NCBI GenBank assembly: GCA_963082975.1
Contig: OY720346.1
Coordinates: forward strand, 20,392,720 to 20,456,719
Direction: 5' to 3'
Source: Labia minor
Taxonomy: Eukaryota; Arthropoda; Insecta; Dermaptera; Spongiphoridae
DNA length: 64,000 nt
Made by a program: the position numbers and the translations under genes
Notes under the pieces: model-generated
What the model was told of the DNA's origin: nothing
The model's database searches: none
What the model saw: the letters and a program-made list of their open reading frames with translations, nothing else
Shown here: positions 22,595-33,899 of the stretch, in pieces
Position numbering within the stretch: position 1 is the stretch's first letter
Layout: each line of letters begins with the position of its first letter

Positions 22595-22995
22595 GTGTTT
22601 TTTCCCCTGCATTCGTCTCTGTTTTAGGACCACACAGCTTTTGCAAAAAGCGTTCGTTGCTTTTGGTCAAGTTGTGTTGTGTGCTATAAATTCGCTTGGT
22701 TTTGTATACAATCGACTGCGATCTGCATATTCCAAGCGATTTATATACACAGCAACTCCAACGATTCCTATTAATTACGATCCTTTATGAACGAGAGACA
22801 AGGGGCAGTTTGCAAAGTGCTATCGGCTGCTTTCCACTCGGAATTAAATCACAATCGACTGACAACCCAAGTTCCAAACTGGCAGCTTTTCTTCGATGGA
22901 GCGACATTGTGGCGTGGGGGATGAGGCGGGTGGGAGGTGGGTTGCCCATCACAAGCCACTGATTTAAGTTTCACCTCGAATGACTTCTTTATTCA
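22595..22995. promoter_or_regulatory. Unique island with TATA-like motif
   Basis: Complex sequence after a T tract. tataaa at 22685-22690 sits in tgtgctataaattcgcttgg, but no clear initiator follows at +30. The 3' part is G-rich (gtggcgtgggggatgaggcg). Frames of 65-88 codons overlap without recognisable domains. Confidence 0.28.
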
Positions 22996-22999
22996 TGAA

Positions 23000-24035
23000 T
23001 GTTTCAAATGGTTTGCGTATTTAAAAACAGAGAGAAGAGTTAACAGCATGAAAGTCAAAACGAAATATTCAAATCACCATTTCAAATCATACAATAGAAT
23101 GTTTTGTTAGACTAAAGAAAAACCATTGCAATTTTTAAACTTAATTATTCACCATCACATAGATAAGAATGAAAACAAATTGTCATCATAAATGAATAAC
23201 TATATATATTTATATTTTGAATAATTCATTTTTATAATACATAATGTTATATAATTTTAGGTTTAATTCGCCTAATAATAATTTTTAGATAATATTTAAT
23301 ATAATAAAATAAATAAATATAATTTATATATATATATATATATAATAAATGAATTCAAATATAAAAATAATTAACTTGTTTCTTAACTATTGAAAATTTA
23401 TTTATTTTTTTTATTTAAAAATATAAAATGAATATTTATGTTTCCATAATGCAATAAATAAATAATTATACTACACTTTTCCATTGACTAATTGAAATTA
23501 AATTTTACTTTTTTATTTTGATTTATTAATTAAACTAATTTTTGAAATGAATTATTATTATTATTATTATTATTATGTTGGCATATTCAATTTTCAACAT
23601 TTGAATGTAATTAATTAATATTAAAATAATCTAATGAGTAAAGGTTAGAGTTAAAATTAAAATATTCTCTTTAAATAATATAAAATATATTCCTAATAAA
23701 GTAATATACTTAGAATAGAGAATATAACTCATAATTTAATCAAAACGAATGATTAAATAAGTTTAAATTCTCAGGATTCTTTTTTAATATGAAAATAATA
23801 CAATACTACAATATATTTATTTAATTAATTTGAAATAATATAATACTATATATAAATAGGTTTACTACTCTTAGAATAATTCATTAGAAGTATTTATGAA
23901 ATTTAATTCAATTTAATTAGAATTTTAGTTTGTTTTTTTTTTTATATAAATTGTGAAAAGATGAATTTGTTATGAAGCTATAAGAATAAATCTATCTTTA
24001 GTCTAGGAGTTGAAACATTTCTGTGGTGGTTGAAT
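23000..24035. other. AT-rich DNA, nothing gene-like
   Basis: Holds TA (23326-23344) and ATT (23551-23576) microsatellites and A/T-rich filler only. Confidence 0.65.
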
Positions 24036-24690
24036 GTTAGGGATGGGGTGGGAATAGTTATGGCTATAGTGGAGAATTTCAAAGTAATTTTAACTCCGTC
24101 TAAATAGGACGAGTTCAACCCTTTTTTCGTTCTCCTTCTCTGCTCTCGGTTTGTGGGTGGGTACGAAAGTAATTTAATCTTAAAGTGGATGCGAGGGGAG
24201 AAAAGTAAAAGGAATCAACATAAAAGTCAGTCATTCGAATGCTTTCAATGTACAAAATTAAAATTGTTTCTTTTGATTGCTAGATTTATCGAGTCGCTAA
24301 TGTGAGTCATGTGTTGGGTCGATTTAAATGTAGTCTGCTTTGACAGCCGATATATCACCGTCTGGCAGCCATTCGAGAACGGCCGCCCTTCCCTGATGAC
24401 GTTTTAAAGCACACCCCCCTGAACACGGAACTGAGGTGGTGTGGAACACCCGCGAGAACCTTTAATTAGGCACCACGTGGCTGTCAGGGGCAGCTGGCGG
24501 CCACGTGACACTCCCGACGACAACCCCCTGGCACGCGCAAATCGGGTCAAGGCATACAAACTCACCCCCGCAGCATCCCTCAGCCACGATCACGTCAAAG
24601 ACACAGAGACAGACCGTCAAGAGAAACATCAACAACAACCCAGGGGCAATAAATCCACCTCCAAGGATCATAAACGGGTCAAATTATTAC
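24036..24690. promoter_or_regulatory. Large unique GC-rich island with paired CACGTG E-boxes
   Basis: One of the most GC-rich blocks in the window. Two cacgtg E-boxes (24474-24479, 24502-24507) flank a cagctg E-box (24491-24496) within 34 bp. gatgacgttt lies nearby. Frames of 69-84 codons on both strands are without known motifs. A bHLH-responsive element or a promoter is possible, but no TATA or initiator is evident. Confidence 0.4.
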
Positions 24691-24868
24691 AATAGAATTG
24701 TACTAACAAGTCATTTAAAATTTCTCCACTAATATAAATCATTATTTAAATTTTATACTATATCATGAATGACATTTATACAAATTATAATACAGTGTAT
24801 TGATCATTTATTACTACTACTAATAATAATATGAAATACTAATTAAAAATAAGTACTATCACTTAAAT

Positions 24869-25284
24869 CAGAAGTGGCCAACCCGCGGGCCGCATGCTGC
24901 CCGCCGTAAACATTTTTGCGGCCCGCGAGATTCATTTATATTTTTTATATTCTTTTATATTCTGCGCCCTCATGAAACAAATATCGCACTAGTGAAATAA
25001 ATATGATTTCATTTTTTTTATTTCGTTGTTTATTTTTTTATATTTTTAGTATTATATATTTTTTACAATGTGCATTCAGTATCATTATTATTATATTATA
25101 TATGTTTATATCTAAAAATAATAGTAAACATAATAAAAATTGATTATTTTTCAATTTGTCTCACCAAACAATATCTATAATGGGTCTAAATCTAATATGG
25201 GTATGTATAATTTTATATGCGGCCCGGGAAGTTATGATGCATTTCCAAAGTGGCCCGCAAGATCATTTGGGTTGGTCACCTCTG
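24869..25284. mobile_element. hAT-type miniature element with perfect 8-bp target duplication
   Basis: acttaaat flanks both ends (24861-24868 and 25285-25292). Left end cagaagtggccaaccc; right end, reverse-complemented, cagaggtgaccaaccc (14 of 16 match). GC-rich sub-terminal gcgggccgcatgctgcccgc and gtggcccgcaagatc surround an AT-rich middle, typical of the 'gtggccaacccgcgggccgc' hAT families. The 416-bp length and absence of transposase make it non-autonomous. Confidence 0.92.
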
Positions 25285-25292
25285 ACTTAAAT

Positions 25293-26280
25293 GGTAAACA
25301 TTTATTATTAATAAATGATTTGTTTAAATTTTGTTTTTATGTGAAAGTTTATACACGTAGATAGTGATATAAATATATTTAAAATTAAAATTTTTAAAAA
25401 TATTATTATTTCTTTGAAATAATAATTATAATAAAAATATAATTGCATATACCTATATATATATATTGATCTAATCAAAAAGAAAATTAAAAGAATAAAA
25501 TAATATTAAATCATTATAAATACTATAAACATACACAAAATATATAAATAATTCTCTCTAATCTATATTTCCATATTTATTTTTAATGAGTTGAAATAGA
25601 AACAATTTATATTTATTTTATAATACATTTTTTTTAATATATATATTAATAAATTATATAGTCGTATATTTGTTTTTTTTTTAAATAAGTATTAGAAAAT
25701 TAATTTAAATTAAAAATTATTGTGTTATTTTCTACTTTTTAAATAAATTATATATGCCTAGATTACTAAAGAAAAAATATTTTATTATTTTTTTTAATAT
25801 TACAAAGATGTAATTCTTTTTTAATTATTTTAAATTTAGGTTTTTTATTTCTTTTTCTCTTTTTTTAATTAATATAATAATAATAATAATAATAATAATA
25901 TATGGTATTATAAATAAATATTTTAATTTTATTTTAAAAATATTATATATACATAGAGTAACATATATAATATTTATTGTTGGTTTATATATATATAAAT
26001 ATATTTTATATAAATATTCTAGATCATCTATGTTGTCTATACCTATATATATATATATATATATATATATGAGCGTGAGGATTAATTTGTAGTTGAATAG
26101 ATTTTTGTGTGTGTTGTGGGTGAATGTGTTAGTAACTGGGATGTGTCCCCGTTTGATAAGACTACAGGCTGCTTTTTAATTAAATCAGATAAATTATCTT
26201 CCGATTCTAAAATGAATGCATACGTAACAGGCTTTTCTATTTTATTATGCATTTAATTGGGATTTGAATTTTAAATTTTC
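25293..26280. other. AT-rich DNA with TA and AAT tracts
   Basis: AAT run at 25874-25900 and TA run at 26044-26070. No gene or transposon ends recognised. Confidence 0.65.
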
Positions 26281-26960
26281 AACCATCCTCCCCTGCCCGA
26301 CCCTTCACCTCCCCCAAACAGCCTCGTCCACCCCAGGTCGTACACCACTATAACCCTACCAAACACCCAACCCTTCTCTGTGGGTGGGACTGTTTTATAT
26401 TTTTTTGTTTTTAGTTTTTTTTTTTTTTTTGTTTTTTTTAGTTCATCGAAAATTGGATAAATGAAAGTAAAAACAAAACACGGTTGTTTTTATTTGTTGT
26501 AGCTTGGCTACTTGTTGTTGTTCGTTTTTGTGAAATTCAAAACGAGGGGCGGATTCCAATTCAAAACCAGTAAACTATTTAATTCTATTGTTGGTCGTTT
26601 TGTGGGCAAATGGATAGAATGAGGACCGAATGGAAAGTGGGAAGATGGAGTTTGGGGTTGACGTCGAAAGTCAAGTGTGGGGGAAGGGGGTGCATTTCCA
26701 TTTAGCGCTTGTCTTAATCCCAGAGGCGTCTCGAAATGCATATTCAAAATGTTTATTTCGGGACGAGACTCATTCCAATGTGCCTCATCCAACATCCCAA
26801 GCCCCTCGCGCTCTTTGTCGGTCGACATCCTTCACTTCTTCATTGTTTCAAAGTTGTTGAATAAAAATAATTTATGCAAAATAGAAAATGGAAATCTCGG
26901 AGTCGCTTGAGCGAAGGAAAACCGAAAACAGGAGGGAAGACACCCAGCAGATTTATTGCC
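26281..26960. promoter_or_regulatory. Two unique islands around a T-rich tract
   Basis: A C-rich block (26281-26390, ctcgtccaccccaggtcgta) and a G-rich block (26600-26960, ggggttgacgtcgaaagtca) are separated by T tracts. A minus-strand frame of 106 codons (26828-26508) and plus-strand frames of 76-77 codons overlap each other, with no domain recognised. None is called as a gene. Confidence 0.28.
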
Positions 26961-27774
26961 AACATTTCGATTGGGTTTCGGTCAGTAAAACCAATAAATT
27001 ATTGCAAGTATAATCCAGTAACATTCTCTAACAAAGCAGAGAAATGAAAAGCGAACCCATTTGGAAATAATATATATATATATATTAGAAAATAAAATAA
27101 AAAAAAAAAATAATGATAATCATATTATAAAGGAAATGGATTTTAAATTTAAAAAAAAATCAATCGGTTGACAAAATAAATTCAATCCGATTGTATACAA
27201 ACAAAAGATTCAAAAGATGTGGTTTACTTATAAAAATCAAAACAAACGCAAGTTTTATTCAATAAAAGAAGAATAATGTTTAAGGGGGAAATGAAATATT
27301 ACACTCCGTTTAAGTAAAAGAGAATATAACAAAAGAAAATATCATCAATTGATTCAATTTCCAAACTTGAAATGTCCGAAATAGCTAATAGTTGTCAACT
27401 AGAAATAGAATTATAGAATTAGAATTTGTTAACAATAATCATAGATGATATAGAATAATATAAATAAATTTAATATAAAATACAATTTTAAAAATAATAA
27501 AAAGTAAATTCGATAATTCAAAATAACTTCAAAAAGTAGTAGATGAGATATGATTTAATATTTATAGATTGTTTAATTTTTAGTTTTAATCGAAATACAG
27601 AAGAAATATTAATTAAAACAAAATGATCGATGGAAAAGTCAAATTATAAACATCAAAATGGATGATGATTCTTGAGGAGAGATAATAAAAATGATAATTA
27701 CGGTAAGTGACTTTTCTGCCTGTATAGTATCTGCGTTTAATTTATAAAATAAATAAATGCCCACCAGGTTTGTT

Positions 27775-28095
27775 TTTTTATTCTCTTTTAGTAAAATGAT
27801 CATATTTTTGAGACGGAAAACCTGCTAGTATCGCGCCTCTTATGCAAACGACAGACAGACAGACAGCAACCTCCTGCAATAAATTCATTGGATTTGGAGT
27901 TGAGCATCTCTGTCTCTTTTTCTCCTTTCTAACGAGCTCCGATGTGTGGCCTGTGAATTGCATTCAGTCTTGTTAGATGCAGCCTCTTGGAGAGAGGGGG
28001 GGGGAGGAGAGAGAAGAGGGGTCGTCCCCCTCGTCCCTCGAAGAGACCCCGCTTTGTGCTCTATAAGGACCTCAGAACAAGTTGAGCGCAAGAAG
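27775..28095. promoter_or_regulatory. Unique island, candidate regulatory element
   Basis: Contains cctgctagtatcgcgcctct, a gacagacagacagac run, ctcctgcaataaattcattg and tgcagcctcttggagaga. Upstream, tacggtaagtgac at 27699 resembles a splice donor, but no coding exon precedes it. Regulatory identity is inferred. Confidence 0.3.
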
Positions 28096-28500
28096 AGTGA
28101 GTGAGAAAGAGAGAGATGAAGAGAAAAAAAAAACGAACAAGAAATGGCTAAAGAAAACGCTGCGGATGAAGGAAAGATGGAGTTTTATAGGAAAAGACGC
28201 CGCCGTTGCCGACGTCGACGACGACGAAGGGATATCGGGATAGAAGAAGGGAAATGCAAGAAGGAAAGGAAAGGGACTAGGCAAGAGGAAACGCGCTTCA
28301 GAGGGGTGCACCCTCGATATATATATATATATATCGCCATTTCTTTTACTTGTGAGGAGAGTGGTTTCGTTGTCCTCTTCTTCTTCGTCGTCGTCGTTGT
28401 GTTCTTTTTCTTTTTTTTTCTCTTTTTTTTTTCTTCCCTTCCCGTAGAGGGGTCCACACAGCCAGAACAAGATCGGCCTGAGCATCGGAAAGAAAATGCC
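28096..28500. repeat. Low-complexity purine/pyrimidine block
   Basis: GA-rich, CGACG-rich and TTC/TCG-rich runs with a TA tract at 28317-28334. They create arginine-, lysine- and phenylalanine-rich frames of 90-137 codons on both strands. These are compositional artefacts. Confidence 0.65.
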
Positions 28501-28559
28501 TCGTGAAGGGTATTAAGACATTTGATTTATAGGCACATGTTATTATCGGATTTAAGGGA

Positions 28560-28870
28560 GAAGGATTAATTAACCGTCAAAGAATAGAGAAAATGGCGAA
28601 AAAGGATTTTCTTGCGGCGAACAAGAATTAATAGAGTGAGGTGGGCTTAGGCAAATTGCCGATTGGTGAAAAATACTATAGGGGAGATTCATTTTAGAAG
28701 AAGAGAGGGTGGGGGGGGGGGCAGGGGGATTGTCGTTGAAGTGGAACCTGAAGCTGTTTGCTGGATTAACAACGCCTGATCATCTCGTGTAGATCCATTT
28801 GGGAATCGGCAATTAGTACGACAAGAAGATTCACTTCCATTGAGTCACAGTGCATACGAGAATAAATTTA
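28560..28870. promoter_or_regulatory. Unique island, candidate regulatory element
   Basis: A complex block with aggcaaattgccgattggtg, gctggattaacaacgcctga and gatccatttgggaatcggca. A poly-G run (28711-28720) lies inside. No coding evidence. Confidence 0.3.
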
Positions 28871-29512
28871 CAAAATGAAAAATTTATAAAACATTCTCAA
28901 CGACCAGGTTTAAATATTCATTTCGGATTAAGAGAGTTTCCCCTCCCCCTATTTTTAATAACTTACTATAAATTAAAATATTTATTTAATTTGCTAAATA
29001 TGCGTTGAGGAATATTAATTTGTTTAATTTAAAAATAAAAAAAAAATATGTAAACATTCCATCAGATGCTTTAAAAGACTTGTTTTTTAGATAAATGTAT
29101 TTCATTTATAATAATTAACTGACTTTAAATTAATTTATTTTAATAATAATTGAAAAAAATAATTAAATAATATGATTTTCTTTTAAAATTATTTACATGT
29201 TTAATTATTAAATACAAAAATTGTAATAAATCCAATCCAAATTGTATGACATGATGCTCCAATTTTTCAACTAATTTTAAATAGGATAAAAATAATGATA
29301 TAGAATGATAATATGTTTTCACTTACGTATAGACAATGAGTGTTTCTATTATATCATGATTTTTTTTTTTTTAAGTTGAAATGATTGCCTCACCTGAAAA
29401 CAAAGAAAAAAGCAAAAATAAATATTAAAATTTCCTTATATGATTCATGTAATTTTATTTATTTATCTATAAAGTTTAATTATAATTTTTATTATTTGAT
29501 TTATGAATATCA

Positions 29513-29558
29513 ATATATCTATATATCTATATATATTTATATAGATATATAGATATAT
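29513..29558. repeat. 46-bp AT palindrome of TATC/GATA units
   Basis: atatatctatatatctatat on the left is mirrored by atatagatatatagatatat on the right around a tattta centre. A cruciform-prone simple repeat. Confidence 0.85.
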
Positions 29559-29814
29559 GTAAAAAGTAAAACTTATCAAAAAGTAATTTATTAGAAAGAG
29601 AATTATTTATTTTATTTTTATTGTGTTTTATTTAGAAATATGTTGACTTTCTAACGTATAATAAATTACTAGAATAATTTATTAGTCACCTTATTATTCT
29701 AATTATCAATCTGATAAAGAAAATTGATAAAAATGTCTAACACAAAGCAAATTTCTAAATATATATATATAAATGTTTTTTTTACTTTTTTTTTTTCTTT
29801 TTTTTTGAAATGTG

Positions 29815-30195
29815 AGTACTCTGACTAGCTGGCTGGCATCTGCCCGGGGGGTGCATTTCCCCCAAAGCTAGTCCCCCACACCCGGATCCCATTTTGTGGG
29901 GGTTTTTTTGGAGCCGTCCAGGCAGTCAGGGCGTGTGCTATCCCAGAGACTTATGAATATTCACAGCGCATTGTCTCTAACGCCAAAAATGCTCCGCCAA
30001 AATGCGCTCCCGCCCTTTGCCTTGCCCTTTTTTTCCCTCCCACCATCCTACAATCTCTTATCGCAGCCCTGAAAAAACATCCGTTCCATTCCCAGGCAGA
30101 CGGACGTGCTAGAAAGTCATCGGAAGACAAGGAGAACAACGAAAAAGGATGATCCATCCATGCTGCTATTTCGATAGTGGCTTTTAGATTATTCA
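29815..30195. promoter_or_regulatory. Unique GC-rich island with a stem-loop
   Basis: The start forms a possible hairpin: gactagct (29823-29830) pairs with agctagtc (29866-29873), and inside it ggggg pairs with ccccc around tgcattt. The rest is complex (tatgaatattcacagcgcat, tccattcccaggcagacgga). An 83-codon minus-strand frame has no known domain. Confidence 0.35.
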
Positions 30196-30229
30196 ATTTC
30201 AATCTCTGAATTAGGAGATATATAATATC

Positions 30230-30232
<3 letters not shown>

Positions 30233-30260
<28 letters not shown>
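30233..30260. repeat. GA dinucleotide microsatellite
   Basis: Uninterrupted GA run of 28 bp. Confidence 0.95.
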
Positions 30261-30263
<3 letters not shown>

Positions 30264-30721
30264 TCTATTAGTGGTCGAATTAAGAATTTTATTTTTTATT
30301 TATTTATTCATTTTTTTTTAATGTTCTGTCATATTATGACATCAATAGTCGGTTGACAAGTTGATTGGATTGGATTATCGAGATCAATTGGATTTGTTTT
30401 AAACTGTTATTTATGGAACAATGCTATTTATGAAAAAGTAAATTTAAATAAAGGTATATAGAATAGAGAAATAAAAAAAAATGAATAAAAATAGATATAA
30501 GTACGTTTTCCATAAACTGTTTTTAATATTTATTTAATTAACTTGATTTTAAAGTTCTTCAAATGAACTTTTATTTTAATTCATTTGCAACTTCTTTTTA
30601 TGAACTATAGAAAGTATGGAAAATTTATTAGAAAAAATTTTTAATGCAAACGAAAGTATAAGGAAATTTTCATATTTTCTTAATACATAAACAATAGATC
30701 AAAGAAATAGGTAGTTTATAG

Positions 30722-30992
30722 CAGGGGTGCCTACACTTGGTGATAATTAGAGATAATTATTGAAAAATCGAAAATGTTTAAGAGCCCAATCCTATATTTG
30801 TTTTTAGAGACATATTGAAAAATCGAAAATGTTTAAGAGCCAAATCGGGAAAAAATTTTACCTTTTTTTAGAGGCATATTGCAAAATAAAAAAATGCTAC
30901 CTTTTTTTGTGTCATGACTTTAAATTTTTTAATTGAGCAACGATAAACTCGAAATATGCGGCTCGAGAGTCACGGTTTGGCCATAGTAGTGA
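30722..30992. mobile_element. Degenerate hAT-type miniature element (candidate)
   Basis: The left end caggggtgcctacacttgg and the right end, reverse-complemented (ccaaaccgtgactctcgagc), resemble the 'caggggtggccaaac...gactcgcgagccgc' class. A tandem 60-bp block (attgaaaaatcgaaaatgtt followed by taagagcc) is repeated inside. The flanks gtttatag / gtatatag agree at 7 of 8 bases as a possible target duplication. The right terminus is poorly preserved. Confidence 0.5.
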
Positions 30993-31399
30993 GTATATAG
31001 TACATTATAATAGGAACGAATTAATTTAAATATTCAATTCAAAATTCAATTATTTTTATTTTAAAGATAAATGATTAAATATATAAATCTAATAACGAAA
31101 TTTTTATCCTTTTTTTTTGTTTTTAATTAAATGTTATTAGAATTAAATTAAAAATTAGTTTTTTTTAATGTTTGAATTATCAATTTATAATATACAGATT
31201 GGATCATAAATAATTTGAAGGTAAATATTTGATTTTTTTTTTAATTCATTTGTGTTGCTATTATTTTTATTATATTTTATCTCTCTCTCTCTCACACACA
31301 CTTTTTCTTTCTATTTGATCCCCTTTTCTTCTATTTTTTTCGGGTGTCGTTTTAATCTTGCCAATAAAATTAAGAGCAAGAAAAGAAGGAAGGAAAGGA

Positions 31400-31760
31400 G
31401 CAAATGTCAAAGCGAGAGTCTCGCCATTTTCTGGATGTCAATTTCCCTTAAATCCCCTGGGATGTTTTTCGATATAAGCTCCTCGACGGTGAATGGGGAA
31501 CAAGATCTAAGACGGGATTTGCTCTTTGTGTCTGTGTATGGGTATATGTGTGTGATATGGTAGCAAGATTTGGCCACTTTCTGCCCCTCCTGTCTCCACC
31601 CTCACGACCCGTACCATTCTCCGGTTAGCCGTATGTGTGCTTGTGTGCACCGACGTAGAGAGAGGGAGAGGGGGGAGGGAGGTTGCGTTATCAACGCGAA
31701 ACCAACCCTCGCCTGGGCAAACACTCACCACGCAGAGATTAATGCTCTGCTCTCACACAC
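31400..31760. promoter_or_regulatory. Unique island, candidate regulatory element
   Basis: A complex sequence with gcgagagtctcgccattttc, gataagctcctcgacggtga and ttgcgttatcaacgcgaaac. Frames on both strands (74-103 codons) carry low-complexity ends and no domain. Confidence 0.28.
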
Positions 31761-31781
31761 TCAATACACACACATACATAT

Positions 31782-31814
31782 CAACACACATACACACACA
31801 CACACACACACACA
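31782..31814. repeat. CA dinucleotide microsatellite
   Basis: CA-rich run with one TA interruption, giving histidine/threonine-rich chance frames. Confidence 0.9.
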
Positions 31815-32068
31815 TTGACATACATTAACTATACATCAATATATGTATATACTAAGATGAAAATAAACCATCTCAATAGAGTTAATCTGAATAAGTTATC
31901 TTATATATATATATTATATAAGTTATGTATATTATCCATATAATAATTCTAAATTTACACGTTTACAGTTTTTTTTTAAATTATTTATTACAATTATTTT
32001 ATTTATATTCTAACTTAAAAAAATTTCCATTTTATTATTACAGTGTTTTATTTAACTTGCTTGGTTGT

Positions 32069-32353
32069 CTGTATGGTTCAAATCTGGTAACTCATTTTTA
32101 ACACAGTTGCAGTTGACCAATCGAACTAAAACTTGGCATACTTTTCAGATTTGGATGACAATACATGAAGTTTTCATTTTCTTAATTAATTAATTAATTA
32201 ATCCTTCTGTAATGTTCAAATCTAGTAACTCATTTTTAACACAGTTGCAGTTGACCAATCGAACTAAAATTTTGTACACTTTTCAGATTTGGATGACAAA
32301 ACATGAATATGAAATAAAGTTTTCATTTTCTTAATTAATTAATCAATTTTAAC
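32069..32353 (+). repeat. Tandem duplication, ~138-bp period
   Basis: Units 32069-32206 and 32207-32353 share gtaactcatttttaacacag, ttgcagttgaccaatcgaac and acttttcagatttggatgac, and each ends in a ttaattaa run of variable length. The text 'gaccaatcgaactaaaa(c/t)tt..' resembles Helitron/HINE-type repeat bodies, but no ends are visible. Confidence 0.88.
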
Positions 32354-32654
32354 CCATCATTAAATATCATTTATAATCTCAAAGTATATTCAAATAAAAC
32401 TTACAACCTTAAAAATTTATTTACTAAAAAATTATAATAAAAAATAAATAAATAAAATAAAATGGAAATTAATAAATCATTTAGCAGATTTCTTCAAAAG
32501 ATTATTATCAAATTTGAATTAATTTCTTTTTAAAATAATAATGTTGTTTATTTTATTTTAATTTTTTTTTTGGACTCTTGAGATCTCAAGCCATCTTAGT
32601 TTGTTTATACATTGATTTAATATTCTATCCCATGAAATATTATATTATAAATTT

Positions 32655-32730
32655 TTGTGAACTTGGTGAGGTTTGAACTTATTTCGTTAAATTGAAGAGT
32701 TCACCATTCTGCGTTTATTCTATTTACCCA
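32655..32730 (-). repeat. tRNA-like repeat, second copy
   Basis: On the minus strand, agttcaaacctcaccaagtt followed by cacaaaaatttata aligns with ggttcaaatctcatcaagtt followed by caaaaattta of the copy at 17585. B-box-like only; no convincing tRNA fold. Confidence 0.35.
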
Positions 32731-32779
32731 AAATATGCAAAGAGGATTTTTTTTATTATTATAAATTTAATATTTAATT

Positions 32780-33290
32780 ATGTTACAAAAAGTTGAGTTC
32801 GTAGTAAAGTAATATCATCAGGTATACATTGCCTAACAGAGTTTTTGTTTCCTCCTCGGTAGTGTCTTCCTCTTGTTTGCACTGATTGTAACTGAACAGA
32901 AGAAGGGGATTCATGTCCGTCTGATGTTCGAAACAATAGCCTGATTGTTTTCCGTAATCAGACAATTGACGATTGCATTTGAATAGAAAAATAAAATAAA
33001 GAAGAAAAACAAAACGAATGGTGAGTGAATCGGCGAGTGACGAGGAAAGGAGAGAAGATGGTAGGTGTGAACCCGAAAACAAAACAAAGTGCCTGACACT
33101 TTTCGATTCACAGAATCCGTTACCAAACAATAAACAACTGAAATAAAACGTTAATGCTAATCATAATAAATGAACGATACAGAAAAAAAAAATGTGAAGG
33201 TAAACAATTTCCAATTGGGCGATCCTAATCTTCAGATCAACATCAATCCAATCGGAGGTGGCTTTTTAAATTTATGAGGGGATCAATTCT
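32780..33290. other. Moderately complex segment, no gene called
   Basis: A minus-strand frame at 33130-32783 (115 codons) and a shorter one inside it have no recognisable domain and a hydrophobic, T-rich-derived centre. The sequence is less AT-biased than its flanks. It could be another weak island. Confidence 0.25.
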
Positions 33291-33774
33291 GCTTTAGCCC
33301 TATCCTATTCTTTAAATTATTTATGTATATATTATACTTGTAAAGTCATAATCTCGGTTCAAAGGTCGATGTGGGTAGAGAAGAAAAAAAATTAGAATTT
33401 TTCTTAAATCTTCTAAAAATCGAAATGATAAAATAAATCTTTCGTTTTATTGATCTTTTCATTAAGCTTGGGGGTAAACTATTTATATTCGATTGGTTTA
33501 TATTTATGAAAAAAAACACAAAAAATTAAAAGATGCAAAATAGTTTATTTATTATTTTTATAGGATACTTGAGTGATTTTATAAGATAAAAATATTTTTG
33601 AAAAAAAAACTTTTGCCCACTAATTTGCCAAAAAGACTATTTATCAACTAATAGGGAATATTAAATTAATAAATTTGAAAATATTAATTTTTTAAATGTT
33701 CTATTTAGTTACGGAAATATATATTATATATTATATGGTCATATTAAAAGTAAATATTACTTTTTTAAACCCAC

Positions 33775-33895
33775 GACCCAGAACAACTCCAAGATCTGAA
33801 GAAGTTCATGATTAAAAATTGAAACGTCGACATTTGGTGCAAAAGAAGATGGATATTTTATTTATTTTTACGTTCACTTCCTGTTGGTGTGACCC
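33775..33895 (+). mobile_element. Penelope-like terminal fragment with hammerhead-like core (candidate)
   Basis: ctgaaga (33796-33802, fitting CUGANGA) is followed after 18 bases by gaaa (33821-33824) and then cgtcgacatttgg. Upstream ccaa and downstream ttgg could pair as stem I. This arrangement is that of hammerhead motifs in Penelope-like terminal repeats. The stem II candidate (agtt/aatt) is weak. Confidence 0.4.
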
Positions 33896-33899
33896 TCTA

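Noticed and set aside
27690-27712. Splice-donor-like tacggtaagtgac
   Set aside because: The upstream sequence is AT filler without an open frame.
28072-28506. Frames of 90-137 codons on both strands with Arg/Lys or Phe/Val runs
   Set aside because: Produced by GA, CGACG and TTC repeats; opposing overlapping frames argue against coding.
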